A stretch of 64,000 nucleotides of DNA from Reticulitermes speratus (lineage: Eukaryota; Arthropoda; Insecta; Blattodea; Rhinotermitidae), in the NCBI GenBank assembly GCA_021186555.1, contig JAJKFL010000039.1, positions 40,744,610 to 40,808,609 on the forward strand, in the 5' to 3' direction. Each line of letters opens with the position of its first letter. The stretch's first letter is position 1. The notes beneath the pieces were generated by a model. That model was not told where the DNA came from. It did no database searches and saw nothing but the letters and a program-made list of their open reading frames with translations. A program made the position numbers and the translations under genes. Below, piece by piece: positions 57,701 to 64,000 of the stretch.

Positions 57701-60700
57701 CATGAGACACTGTGGTGCCCGCCTACTTCTATTCTATTCTATTCTATTCTATTCTATTCCATTCTGTCTTATGATAATGGTCCTCTGAGGTGTGATGCCA
57801 TATGGTTTCACAACGGCTACCAATGTTTCAGAGGAACTGCTGCCTCAATTTACCCTGAAGACAGAGGCAGCAGGTTTCTTATCACCCACTCCTCTGGGAC
57901 CCTAAAATCCCACCAGCCATCTTGGCTGAGTTTCTACCTGCTTTTTTAAGTCATTCTTTATAAATGCTGGTATGACTTAAAATATAACATGTCCACAACT
58001 TCCCACATCTATCCTAGGTCAAAAGATCCAGGGCAGCTCAGTCACAATAGTGACTAGGATATGGATTGGACAATCAAGGATTCGATTCCCATTAGGAGCA
58101 AGGGATTTTTCTCTTTTCCAAAATGTCCAGACACACTCTGGATCCCGTCCACCCTCCTATTCAATGGCTCTTGGGGGTAAAGCAGCAGGGGCGTGAGGCT
58201 AACCACTCACCTCCACCCACTTTCAAGGTTAAGAATGAGTGGAGTTATTTTACACATTATATTCACCATGGTAACAAATCACAAGATTAAAACTTAAAAG
58301 GTATTATGTTGTTACGTGTCCTGTGTTGTGATGTACAGGACACGTAACAACATAATACAGGATATGCTCAACTTTACTTGGATATTCCGTATACTAAAGA
58401 CAAGACTGCCATGAATTTCAAACCAACATATATAAATGTAATCTTAAAAACTTTTTAACCTTATATATATATATATATATAACAACACACACACACACAC
58501 ACACACACATAACATATAGCATACACAACTATTCGCAGGATTTTATATGCTTCAATACTGGTATTATGTGTGATATAAGAGACGTTATTAGATGAACTAA
58601 TGGATGTGTAGTATGTGTAAACTTGGGAACCCCCGATGATGGCTTCTTGAAGCCGAAACATATGTAGGGGCAATTGACTCTGTGTATGAAAATACAGTGC
58701 ATATGTTGGTTTTAATCTTGTGAGTGTAGTTATATCTGCACCCCCGTATATGCCGTCATGCCATATGTAGGGAAAACTTTACCGTTCCATTTTAATGTTA
58801 TTCCCCCATCACTGTGGACCTCCGAAACTAAATTTTGTTGAGTACTTTCTATGATGTTGCATGTAGACAGACAAAACTTCACCACTTTGTTCAATATAGT
58901 CCTTCTCGGGCGCACAGCCGCGTCAATTCGTTTGAATACAACGTTTCGGGGACTAGCTCCGTCCCCATCCTCAGGCAAAACAAATCAGTTTTGCCTGAGG
59001 ATGGGGACGGAGCTAGTCCCCGAAACGTTGTATTCAAACGAATTGACGCGGCTGTGCGCCCGAGAAGACTAAATTGAATCATGTCGCCGCGAAAGTTTTA
59101 AAACTTATATTCACCACTTTGTGTTCATTTTATGCAGGGAGTCATCGTGAGCAATAAACACATGCTGACAAACTTATGAGTATGTGTCAGTGAGTGATGT
59201 GTCTTCATGTAACGTGCGTAGAGTTAAAAGAATCAGTTTCTAAGGGTGGTGACACTGGTCGTTACGGAGAAAACCGTGGAATGAATGTGAAGAAGAACGA
59301 GATAAACCACATAAACCTACCCCATTATGTAAAATCAGATACTGATAACCACTGCTGTAGCCACAGGACCCCTGTCAATCCTCTCCATCTTTCTGGTAGA
59401 CATATCACTTACCTAAGGATTTGGTATAGCTCCCAGCAACATAAATGTCTGGCATTGCTGGATTCACACAGATGCATGATATAATTCCAGTCTGCCTCTG
59501 AGTGGTAAAAGATAGCTCTGGAAAAAGAAAGGGAACGGGTGACAGTCAACAGTGGGTGACATAAAAAATTCATGAATTTTTTTATTGATAACACCACTGA
59601 AGTATACCTCGCCAGTTATTAAAAAATATGGATATTTTAGCAGCAGTCAGTTAGGCACGAACAGCCTACTGTTTCATGTATACTAGCTAATTAGGTAACA
59701 ACTTGTTCGCTAAAGTCTTGGGTGGGCCACAAGTTGGATGACCTGAGTTTAACAAATCTTCACAATTTGTGACAGTTCAGGTTATCACACGAAGATGAAG
59801 ATGAAGGCTGATGAAGATTCAAGACTTCTGTGATGTTAGGCCATGTCAGATGATAGTTACTGATGTTTCAGACAAATGTGGACTGCCTGACGCTATAAAG
59901 ATGGAGGCACTATTTCCTCTGCAATATCAGTACCTACTTCCCAGTTGACATGGTGTAACTTCTCAGAAGACTTCACCTTCACTTACATTTTCATTGTACA
60001 AATAAACACTTCATCTCCCCCATACGGCTACATGCTGAATTAAGGATGGCAACTTTACCGTTGCTTCCATTGAGTTTAGTAAGTTTCAAAACAGTATATA
60101 CGAATTCTATTTGAAAATGTCTCAGTGTCACCCTTAGACAGAAAGCAATATATCCTGCATGGTATTCCTCAGTATTTCCAAGGTCATACTTCCTGTGCCA
60201 TCATCACTACATTTCACATGCCCCTGATTCAACACACAGAGTGACCACAAATTACCAGACGATTTGGAGGGCTTGTAACTTTCTATTGAGAAGACATACA
60301 GAAAACTTCTTTCCTATAAAGCTGTCTCCCAATGTTCAAGTTCTTTTTCTACACAGGTGTAAGTTCATAATTTTTTCTCTAGCCCATAAGAAACTCAAAG
60401 ACAAAATCTAGAATACCCTATTTACAATCAACTAGAATATACCACCATGAGGGGAGGATGAAAATGCCTGTAGTTCAGACATGTGTCATGTTGCTAAAGG
60501 AGCCCACACTGAGCACCTGTGGACCCACGTGTGAAGAGAGTTGTGCATGGGAAGTGGTTTTGTAGCAATTAGGTTTCTGTATGTACTACTGTATGAATGT
60601 TCATCTGATTGTCACAGTATTAACAGAAAATGTACAAATTTACACATATGTGGGGAAAAACTTGAATATTGGGAAACTGCTTTGTAGTAAAATAAGCCTT

Positions 60701-63076
60701 CCATATGCTTTCTCAATAGGAAGTTATGGGCCCTCCAAAACGTCAGATAATTTACAACCATCCTGTATTGTAAAACCTCTATTGTAAACAGTGTCATATA
60801 AGAACATAAGAAATAGTAGAAAAAGTTCCTGGTTTCAGCTATTTATCCAGAAATTCTTCAATCACTCTTCTGGAAAAAAGCGTAAATATTATTTAATGCT
60901 GTTAATCATGGTTGAATGTTATTTGATGTTGCTACTCATGCTTCAGTATTATTTAATGCTGCTACTCACGCTTCAAGTTTCTGGTTTCACACTGTCGTCC
61001 TGGCAGGTTTGTGTTGAATATTCTTATGACATTCTTAAAGCCACAGTAGAGCTTCTCGCCACATGGACTGAATGCCAAGCTGTGTGCTGCTTCAACTTCA
61101 TCTACACTGAAACAGTTGAACAAATGCTATGGTTCTGGTACACAGACCAAATTGGCTCAAATGGTAACACTTCTGACTTGTACTCAGGAGGTGCTCAGTT
61201 TGAATCCCAGCCAGGACACTTAACTATCCTGACACAGGTCTTCAATGTTTTCCATCAATTCCAGGTGAAGGCCAGGATAGTACAAATAAGACCAAGATCA
61301 CTTCATTCCATATCTTTGCCAATTCATGCTTGACTAACCATCCTGCCATTTAATGCTATAGTCTGAGGTACCATATTGACAGTATCATTAATTAATTAAA
61401 CAAACAAGGAAGTAATTAAACACAAATAAACAAACAATAAATAAGAAATGTTCAGGTGCATGGTTCATTAGAGTAGGTCCCATTCAATCTGTTAAACCCT
61501 GGCATTTCTGCCTTACAGTCTAATAGCTGCCTTGCAATTTTAGAGTATGATTTAAATCTGTGTCAAAGCTGAAAGGAATGTGTCTAGTGAGAATATCAAA
61601 CGTGTAAACATTTGATGAAATGACTGCATCATTTCTATCTTGTGCGGATTTGCATTTCCTATAATAGAACAGTGACACCAAGAAAACAATCGAAATCACA
61701 AAGTATGCATTGGGACAATATTTGCACTCTGCAGGAGTACTCCATTCCACTTTTGCTTAACATCACTTTGTATAAGACAGTTTTACTACATAAGCTTTCA
61801 GTCTCACCAGGAATACTCACGCATTGTATGCCCGATACGTACACCGCAGTCTCCTGTGAAAGCATCCCATAGATGGATAGGGGAGTCTTTACTAGTGCTC
61901 AACAGGCTGGAATGCAAGAAACAAAAGAAATTATGTTCACTTTTGGGGACCTTAAATGACATTTCTGGTGTGAGATTTGAGGTTGTCACAGCAGCATTGG
62001 TGAAGATTCTGTCTTCTGGAACAAGATGCTGTGTCATTAGGCAAGTAGTTTAAGATGTTTCAAAGACTTAGTGCCTTCATCTTCAAGGTCAAGCAGTCCA
62101 CAAAGAATGTTAATTTCCCATCTTCTTTGTATGTTAAATTATTATTATCTTTAATTCTTTCTACTTCTGAATCTTCACTCACAACCTCCCAGCAGTTCTC
62201 AAAGGCCCTGCCACTACCATCCTCATTGTTGCCACCTTCTGTGACCAGTCACTACCCTCATCACCAATACCTACAGCATACAGGCTGTTTGTTTGCATGG
62301 CTACTGTTCTTGGCCTGCTTGACCCTGAAGAAGAACGCACTACAATCCTTTGAAGTGTGGGGAGCTCCCTGCCCAGTGACAAGGCACCACATAAAAAGAC
62401 TTCTGTGTACAGGAAAAAGCTGGAAGACCACAATAATAAAGTAGTGCCAGATTAATACATAAATTAAACAGATAATTTTCCACTAAAATAAAAACAATCT
62501 AAGAGGGAAAGAGAGAGAGAGAGCGAAGAGACAAAACAAATTGGGCTGGGGGAAGCAACCGGAAAGCATTGTCACTATCACAAAAGTGGTAAAGAAAGGG
62601 TTAGTGTGTGGTACACTTACCATCAGGACAACATAATTGTGGTATTGGTGGTATACACTTACCAGCAGGACAACATAATGTGTGGTACACTTACCAGCAG
62701 GACAACATAATGTGTGGTACACTTACCAGCAGGACAACATAATGTGTGGTACACTTACCATGCAGGACAACATAATGTGTGGTACACTTACCATCAGGAC
62801 AACATAATGTGTGGTACACTTACCAGCAGGACAACATAATGTTGGTACACTTACCAGCAGGACAAGATGTTCCACAGACAGGTTCCATGAAGACATGAGT
62901 GGGTACCAGCAATAATCATACACAAGTCCACCCTCTACCACACGCAGGGCAGGCTCTAGCTCAGGTAACATCCTGCCTTTCTGCCAGGACTCCTGACAGT
63001 GCAGTTCTGGTGGTAGATCGAAAACCCGCAGATATTGTCATCACTGTTTGTCAGGATGCATGTACCATCTGGTGAC
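44545..63076 (-). CDS. WRAP53: Telomerase Cajal body protein 1 (WRAP53/TCAB1), 5' end outside window
   Basis: A WD40 protein that binds the CAB box of small Cajal-body RNAs and, in vertebrates, telomerase RNA. Minus-strand exons are 63076-62855 (or extended), 61906-61821, 61106-60970, 59517-59413, 47840-47598, 47100-46977 and 44692-44545. Landmarks are SPDGTCILTNSDDN, VVEGGLVYDYCWYPLMSSW, STSKDSPIHLWDAFTGD, VDEVEAAHSLAFSP, QTGIISCICVNP, GHSGGITHLQFSPDG, RKDSEIICWDMRNPG, TNQRMYFDITPDSRHLVSG, VSVWDM, ATTSGQR and the terminal SLKLWWVGNIASEL. About 355 residues are present; human WRAP53 has 548, and the missing N-terminus lies to the right. Two codon-level one-base losses occur, after DDN (about 63030) and after TGD (about 61853), and the 62.8 kb donor is an eight-copy repeat. 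Whether the gene is functional depends on whether those losses are real. Intron 4 spans 11.6 kb. Confidence 0.92.
45830..46095. repeat. Fold-back element, family M, two same-sense cores
   Basis: Two copies of the GAAGATGGAGGCA core read in the same direction: 45930-45967 (CTGAAGA, T, GGAGG/CCTCC stem II, GAAAT, loop GTTG, GT, A) and about 46035-46075 (GAAACATTGGTA but A in place of the first C). GGTTACCAACTTTTTGG precedes them in the opposite sense. Confidence 0.6.
46415..46640 (+). mobile_element. SINE, family S1
   Basis: AGTCTGGGCATTGAATCCTG is the eroded B-box region; CAGACCGGCCCTGGAGCCCA, CCAATGGGTACTGGG and CTAGTGCCAAGG follow. The copy ends GGGTGAATTTG without the terminal TTTACC repeat. 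Confidence 0.75.
48300..48450. repeat. Fold-back element, family M
   Basis: CCTCTGGGTTATGACACAGT opens it, and CATGAAGATGGTGGAAGCAT with CCTCTGAAATGTCTGTATC gives a decayed core. The following 850 bases (48450-49220) and the preceding 450 (47850-48300) show no other recognised element apart from a partial M arm at 47915-48000. Confidence 0.5.
49225..49400. repeat. Fold-back element, family M, degraded
   Basis: GAAGACAGAGGCTGAAAGTT, GGCACATATCTACCAAAC and GACGTCACATACC keep the family order in the reverse sense; the second arm near 49375-49400 is GGAGCAGAGTCCTTCTTGAG. Confidence 0.45.
49500..49810 (-). mobile_element. RTE-like LINE tail, degraded
   Basis: The minus strand reads MRNAYKFFVRWE, then DGEDNTKTNLKE and YDWIHLTEA, matching [26 protein letters not shown] and WGGHGLDW of the 14.1 kb copy. 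Confidence 0.5.
49935..50215 (+). mobile_element. SINE, family S1, nearly full length
   Basis: Head GTATAGTCACTAAGCTATGA with B box GGGGTTCAAATGCCAGCGG, body CAATGGGTACCAGGGGCTCT and TAAAGCGGCCAGG, end ACGACCTTTCTTTTAAAG. Confidence 0.75.
50469..50768 (-). mobile_element. tRNA-derived SINE, family S2, with target duplication
   Basis: On the minus strand the head GGCACGCGGTGGCGCAGTTG with GCGGGTTCGATTCCCGATGG has strong A and B boxes. The body is unlike S1, but the end CTTTACCTTTACCTG is the same. A perfect 15-base duplication, AGTACCTATGAATAC, lies at 50454-50468 and 50769-50783. Intact boxes and duplication indicate a young insertion, in WRAP53 intron 4 in the gene's own orientation. Confidence 0.93.
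50790..51744. other. WRAP53 intron 4, unassigned
   Basis: No exon or recognised repeat. Confidence 0.35.
51745..52078 (-). mobile_element. tRNA-Leu-like SINE, family S3
   Basis: Same family as 9486-9770. On the minus strand the head GTGGCCGTGCGGTCTAAGG and GTGGGTTCGAATCCCACC are intact. The tail has become a long A/G-rich tract (plus-strand CT and T runs at 51747-51823). No clear target duplication was found, probably because the tail has expanded. Confidence 0.88.
52150..52345 (-). mobile_element. tRNA-derived SINE, family S4
   Basis: GGGTTCAATCCCAGGATAT on the minus strand is a good B box, followed by CATTTTTCACGGACAGATTG and CACTGGGGCACATTTT. It matches 27641-27860 in order. Confidence 0.6.
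52430..52622. mobile_element. Family H element inserted in a family M arm
   Basis: The flanking M sequence reads CATTCTGGAGGAAT before and GTGAATTCTGGAGGAAATTT after, with the H element between them. The element starts TAGTCTCACCGTGCATATTT and ends GTGCATTTCGTCGGTG. It shows nesting of the two fold-back classes. Confidence 0.6.
52520..52565 (+). ncRNA. Hammerhead ribozyme-like motif (strong copy)
   Basis: CTGATGA (52525-52531), extra T, five-pair stem II GGTTT/AAACC with loop TTGCAT (52533-52548), GAAAC (52549-52553), loop ATAT, GT and A52560. Stem I is ACCCC before the core with GGGGT after the cleavage site (five Watson-Crick pairs). Only the extra T departs from a textbook type I core. 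Confidence 0.52.
52626..53535. other. WRAP53 intron 4, unassigned
   Basis: No exon recognised. A small inverted pair, GGGTGCACAAATTCCTGG near 53055 and AAATTTGTGCACCCCTGAG near 53187, could form a hairpin of about 150 bases. Confidence 0.4.
53540..53815 (+). mobile_element. SINE, family S1, old
   Basis: CAGATTCAATTCTTGGCAC is the eroded B box; GGGGCCCAGTCAGCCTCCTA, TAAAGTGATCAGGGCATG and ACAACTTTACATTTTAC follow in family order. Confidence 0.65.
53816..54934. other. WRAP53 intron 4, unassigned
   Basis: No repeat family or exon recognised in this 1.1 kb. Confidence 0.35.
54935..55140 (-). mobile_element. SINE, family S1, partial
   Basis: GGAAGTATGGCTCCATGTAT, CTTCATGCCCCAGCCACTTT and GCACCCATTGGATAGCAGG in reverse order. 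A further scrap of the same family is at 55803-55858 (GTAGAGGTATAGCTCCACTC). The 660 bases between them show nothing recognisable. Confidence 0.6.
55866..56314. mobile_element. Fold-back element, family H
   Basis: Close relative of 15206-15484: same outer arms (GTTTCAGACCAACTGATGCA and complement), same CACTAAAACCACTTTTATTG. The left arm breaks off after GTAACACGTGTAGGGG, so its core is incomplete, while the right arm is whole. The loop of about 220 bases is AT-rich. Confidence 0.7.
56201..56238 (+). ncRNA. Hammerhead ribozyme-like motif
   Basis: CTGACGA (56204-56210), extra T, GATC/GATC stem II, GAAAC (56224-56228), loop ACGT, GT and A56235; stem I has three pairs (CCC/GGG). Confidence 0.42.
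56595..56812 (-). mobile_element. SINE, family S1
   Basis: Reverse copy with CTAGATGGAAGTTAGTGGT and AGGCAATCAAGCCCCAAATC; a tRNA-like TGAACCAACTATGCTGTCCC ends it. Confidence 0.6.
56960..57130. repeat. Fold-back element, family M
   Basis: GTCTTCTGGGATGTGGTGCC, then CTGCCTCCATCTTCAGGGTG and the returning GCTGGTACTCATCTACACA with CTTCCCAGAA. Confidence 0.65.
57495..57706 (+). other. Possible unidentified terminal exon
   Basis: An AG acceptor (TTATGTGCAG, ending near 57506) precedes about 65 codons open to a TGA at 57703. They read LDSQLSYDNGFGRIKIQAPG and, further on, CKQDTALCSKCRADKHTN and ending MKHGRRA. Codon use looks protein-like and there are three clustered Cys, but I recognise no family. 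It would be a plus-strand gene nested in WRAP53 intron 4 or a fragment of a retrocopy. Confidence 0.25.
57775..57905. repeat. Fold-back element, family M, after a pentanucleotide run
   Basis: (ATTCT)n at 57727-57762 is followed by CCTCTGAGGTGTGATGCCAT, GGCTACCAATGTTTCAGAGG and CCCTGAAGACAGAGGCAGCA. Confidence 0.6.
58026..58250 (+). mobile_element. SINE, family S1
   Basis: Head CAGCTCAGTCACAATAGTGA with B-box-like GGATTCGATTCCCATTAGG; body GTCCACCCTCCTATTCAATG and TAAAGCAGCAGGGGCGTGAG. Confidence 0.7.
58270..58730. mobile_element. Family H element with internal perfect hairpin
   Basis: CACAAGATTAAAAC near 58280 and TTTTAATCTTGTG near 58713 are the outer inverted ends. Inside, GTATTATGTTGTTACGTGTC and its complement form a perfect 24-base inverted pair (58302-58325 with 58336-58359). 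A (TA)n(CA)n microsatellite lies at 58464-58509. Confidence 0.6.
58629..58671 (+). ncRNA. Hammerhead ribozyme-like motif, one core change
   Basis: Reads CCGATGA where CTGATGA is expected, then extra T, stem II GGCTT/AAGCC, GAAAC (58655-58659), loop ATAT, GT, A58666 and GGGG pairing with CCCC. The second-position change should inactivate a hammerhead. Confidence 0.38.
58905..59073. repeat. Perfect palindrome with paired hammerhead-like cores
   Basis: Arms of about 80 bases (from CTTCTCGGGCGCACAGCCGC to its exact complement) with a centre of a few bases. It is more GC-rich than its surroundings, and the arms are identical as far as I can read, so it is young or maintained. Each arm holds CTGAGGA, extra T, six-pair stem II GGGGAC/GTCCCC, GAAAC, loop GTT, GT and A. 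Confidence 0.8.
58991..59040 (+). ncRNA. Hammerhead ribozyme-like motif, palindromic pair
   Basis: CTGAGGA (58995-59001), T, stem II 59003-59008 with 59016-59021, GAAAC (59022-59026), GTT loop, GT and A59032. Stem I is imperfect: TTTG and CAAA pair beyond an internal loop. The mirror copy is on the minus strand at 58978-58933. Confidence 0.42.
59808..59985. repeat. Fold-back element, family M
   Basis: GAAGATTCAAGACTTCTGTG opens and CATGGTGTAACTTCTCAGAA closes it; ATAAAGATGGAGGCACTATT with CCTCTGCAATATCAGTACC is a decayed core. Confidence 0.6.
59986..60887. other. WRAP53 intron 3, unassigned
   Basis: No exon or known repeat recognised in the 900 bases before the short repeat at the exon 3 donor. 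Confidence 0.35.
60888..60979. repeat. 30-bp repeat spanning a WRAP53 5' splice site
   Basis: Three imperfect units of 30 bases (ATTATTTAATGCTGCTACTC and relatives). On the gene's strand the first reads GAAGC then GTGAGTAGC, which is the exon 3 donor at 60970/60969. The next two read GAAGCATGAGTAGC and CAACCATGATTAAC, so the donor is copied but decayed. Confidence 0.7.
61135..61330 (+). mobile_element. tRNA-derived SINE, family S5
   Basis: AAATTGGCTCAAATGGTAAC and CAGTTTGAATCCCAGCCAGG are plausible A and B boxes. The body resembles neither S1 nor S2. It begins 30 bases upstream of WRAP53 exon 3 (antisense to the gene). A single copy is present here, so the family call is tentative. Confidence 0.45.
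61331..61820. other. WRAP53 intron 2, unassigned
   Basis: AT-rich with a run of short A/T motifs at 61380-61445. No exon recognised. Confidence 0.35.
62005..62400. repeat. Fold-back element, family M, long loop
   Basis: GATTCTGTCTTCTGGAACAA and CACATAAAAAGACTTCTGTG are the ends; CATCTTCAAGGTCAAGCAGT and GGCCTGCTTGACCCTGAAGA the inner arms. The loop of about 200 bases is not found in other copies. Confidence 0.6.
62598..62870. repeat. 32-bp minisatellite of a WRAP53 5' splice site, eight donors
   Basis: On the gene's strand each unit reads CATTATGTTGTCCTGCTG then GTAAGTGTACC, so a strong donor GTAAGT occurs eight times, at 62854, 62823, 62791, 62758, 62726, 62694, 62662 and 62620. The exon-proximal one is at 62854. 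Units are 31-33 bases (one diverged spacer of 42) and almost identical. The frame stays open through the first four units and stops inside the donor at 62726. That is also the only reachable donor whose phase (two bases, TG) joins the next exon (C then CTG TTG AGC). Confidence 0.88.
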
Positions 63077-63130
63077 CTGCAACATGTCATCAAGTGGTCA
63101 CATGATTAGTTAGGTCAGTAATCAGTACTA

Positions 63131-63410
63131 GGCCAGGACAGCTCAGTCAGTATAGCAACTTCCTACGGGCCGGGCGGCCCAGGGATCGAATCCCAGTGGC
63201 GGCGAGATTTTCTTCACCTGTCCAGGACGGCCGTGGGGACCACCCAGCCTCCTGTAAAATGGGTACTGCTCTCTTTCCTGCGGGTAAAGTGGCCAGGGCA
63301 TGGCATTGACCACCCACCCCCATCTAGCGCCGATGTTAAAGAAAGAGTACAGCTATACTTCTACTCCCCCTCTGCCGGCCTGTCTAGGGTGAGCTTTACC
63401 TTTACCTTTA
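63131..63410 (+). mobile_element. SINE, family S1, full length
   Basis: Best preserved copy: head CAGGACAGCTCAGTCAGTAT, B box GGGATCGAATCCCAGTGGCG, body GACGGCCGTGGGGACCACCC, AAAATGGGTACTGC and CATCTAGCGCCGATG, end GAGCTTTACCTTTACC. Confidence 0.85.
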
Positions 63411-63866
63411 AACAGTACCTGCACTGACAGGTCTGTTATGTTTTAATTTATACGACAATGCTGATAGTAACTCGCGCTATAATGAAAGACAGTGAATATG
63501 GTATAAATGGGCTATTCAGTCAGTGGTCAAAATGCCAAATACAGCCCAACAGACAGTATGCTGTGCCACAAGTGAAAGAGTAATGAATCTTACTTCTGTT
63601 AATTTTGGCTTCATAAAATATCTAGTTGAATAAGCAGTCATAGAAAGCTGACAAGGGAAGGTCCTACAGCTTGGGGGTTGGGCATGGGGTTAACAAATCC
63701 TCATCATAAGAAACCAGCACGTTACAAAATCCTACACATGTAGCTTGGACTTGGACACATTTTTCGAGCGACAAAGCATGGGATTTTTTGTCTTCTTATG
63801 TGCTATCTATATAACGATTAAATATACAGAGCTCTAATTTTGCCTGTTTTATAAGGAATGAAATTT
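63411..63866. other. Unassigned sequence
   Basis: Part of the WRAP53 intron upstream of the 63.07 kb exon. No further exon with its missing N-terminal blocks was found. Confidence 0.4.
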
Positions 63867-64000
63867 GGTCTCCACATTAAGGAAAGAAACAGAATGAGGG
63901 AGTTTGAGAACAGGGTGCTGAGGGGAATATTTGAACCTCTGAGGGAGGAAGTGATGGGAGGCTGGAGAAAAACTGTATAATGAGGAGCTTCATGATTTGT
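63867..64000 (+). mobile_element. RTE-like LINE, continues beyond window
   Basis: Reads RMREFENRVLRGIFEPLREE, VMGGWRK and, after a slip, LYNEELHDL. These residues directly precede DLYSSP of the copy at 14134-14445, so this is the same family with its 3' end to the right of the window. Confidence 0.7.

Noticed and set aside
58835-59082. Mirror-image frames with the same peptide on both strands
   Set aside because: They are the palindrome at 58905-59073 read from each side, not genes.

Overview
This window is nuclear DNA from an insect, most likely a cockroach or termite (Blattodea). The evidence is intron-rich conserved animal genes, a dynein light chain LC8 that by memory differs from fly LC8 at one residue, and dense arthropod-type LINEs, tRNA-derived SINEs and fold-back repeats. 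The order-level call rests on remembered repeat families and is an inference. No bacterial, CRISPR, rRNA or functional tRNA sequence was seen.

Five host genes are supported by exon-by-exon reading, with splice sites and phases that join into conserved proteins. GPN1 (plus, 3872-12040) and GPN3 (minus, 12592-17148) lie tail to tail, with only about 550 bases between their stop codons. Their products are known to work together as GPN-loop GTPases in RNA polymerase II assembly and nuclear import. LC8 dynein light chain (plus, 19366-19717) follows. COQ5, the ubiquinone-pathway C-methyltransferase (minus, 25429-33452), converges on it. WRAP53/TCAB1, the WD40 Cajal-body protein (minus, 44545-63076), fills the last third; its 5' exons lie beyond the window.

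The rest is accessory DNA. There are at least five tRNA-derived SINE families, two insertions having perfect 15-base target duplications. There are 3' ends of several LINE families, one apparently a twin-primed insertion with its SGNH-type ORF1 inverted. There are also many palindromic fold-back elements and several minisatellites of 30, 32, 35, 42, 93 and 114 bases.

Two things stand out. First, arms of apparently unrelated fold-back families share one core: CTGANGA, an extra T, a variable stem, GAAAC, a 3-4 base loop and GTA. This is the layout of a minimal type I hammerhead ribozyme, and several copies also show stem I. Second, WRAP53 exon edges are themselves tandemly amplified: one 5' splice site is present eight times, another three times (decayed), and the stop-codon region about three times. 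Three single-base losses, two in WRAP53 codons and one at a COQ5 splice donor, all fit contraction of a two-base homopolymer, so assembly error must be excluded before either gene is called damaged.
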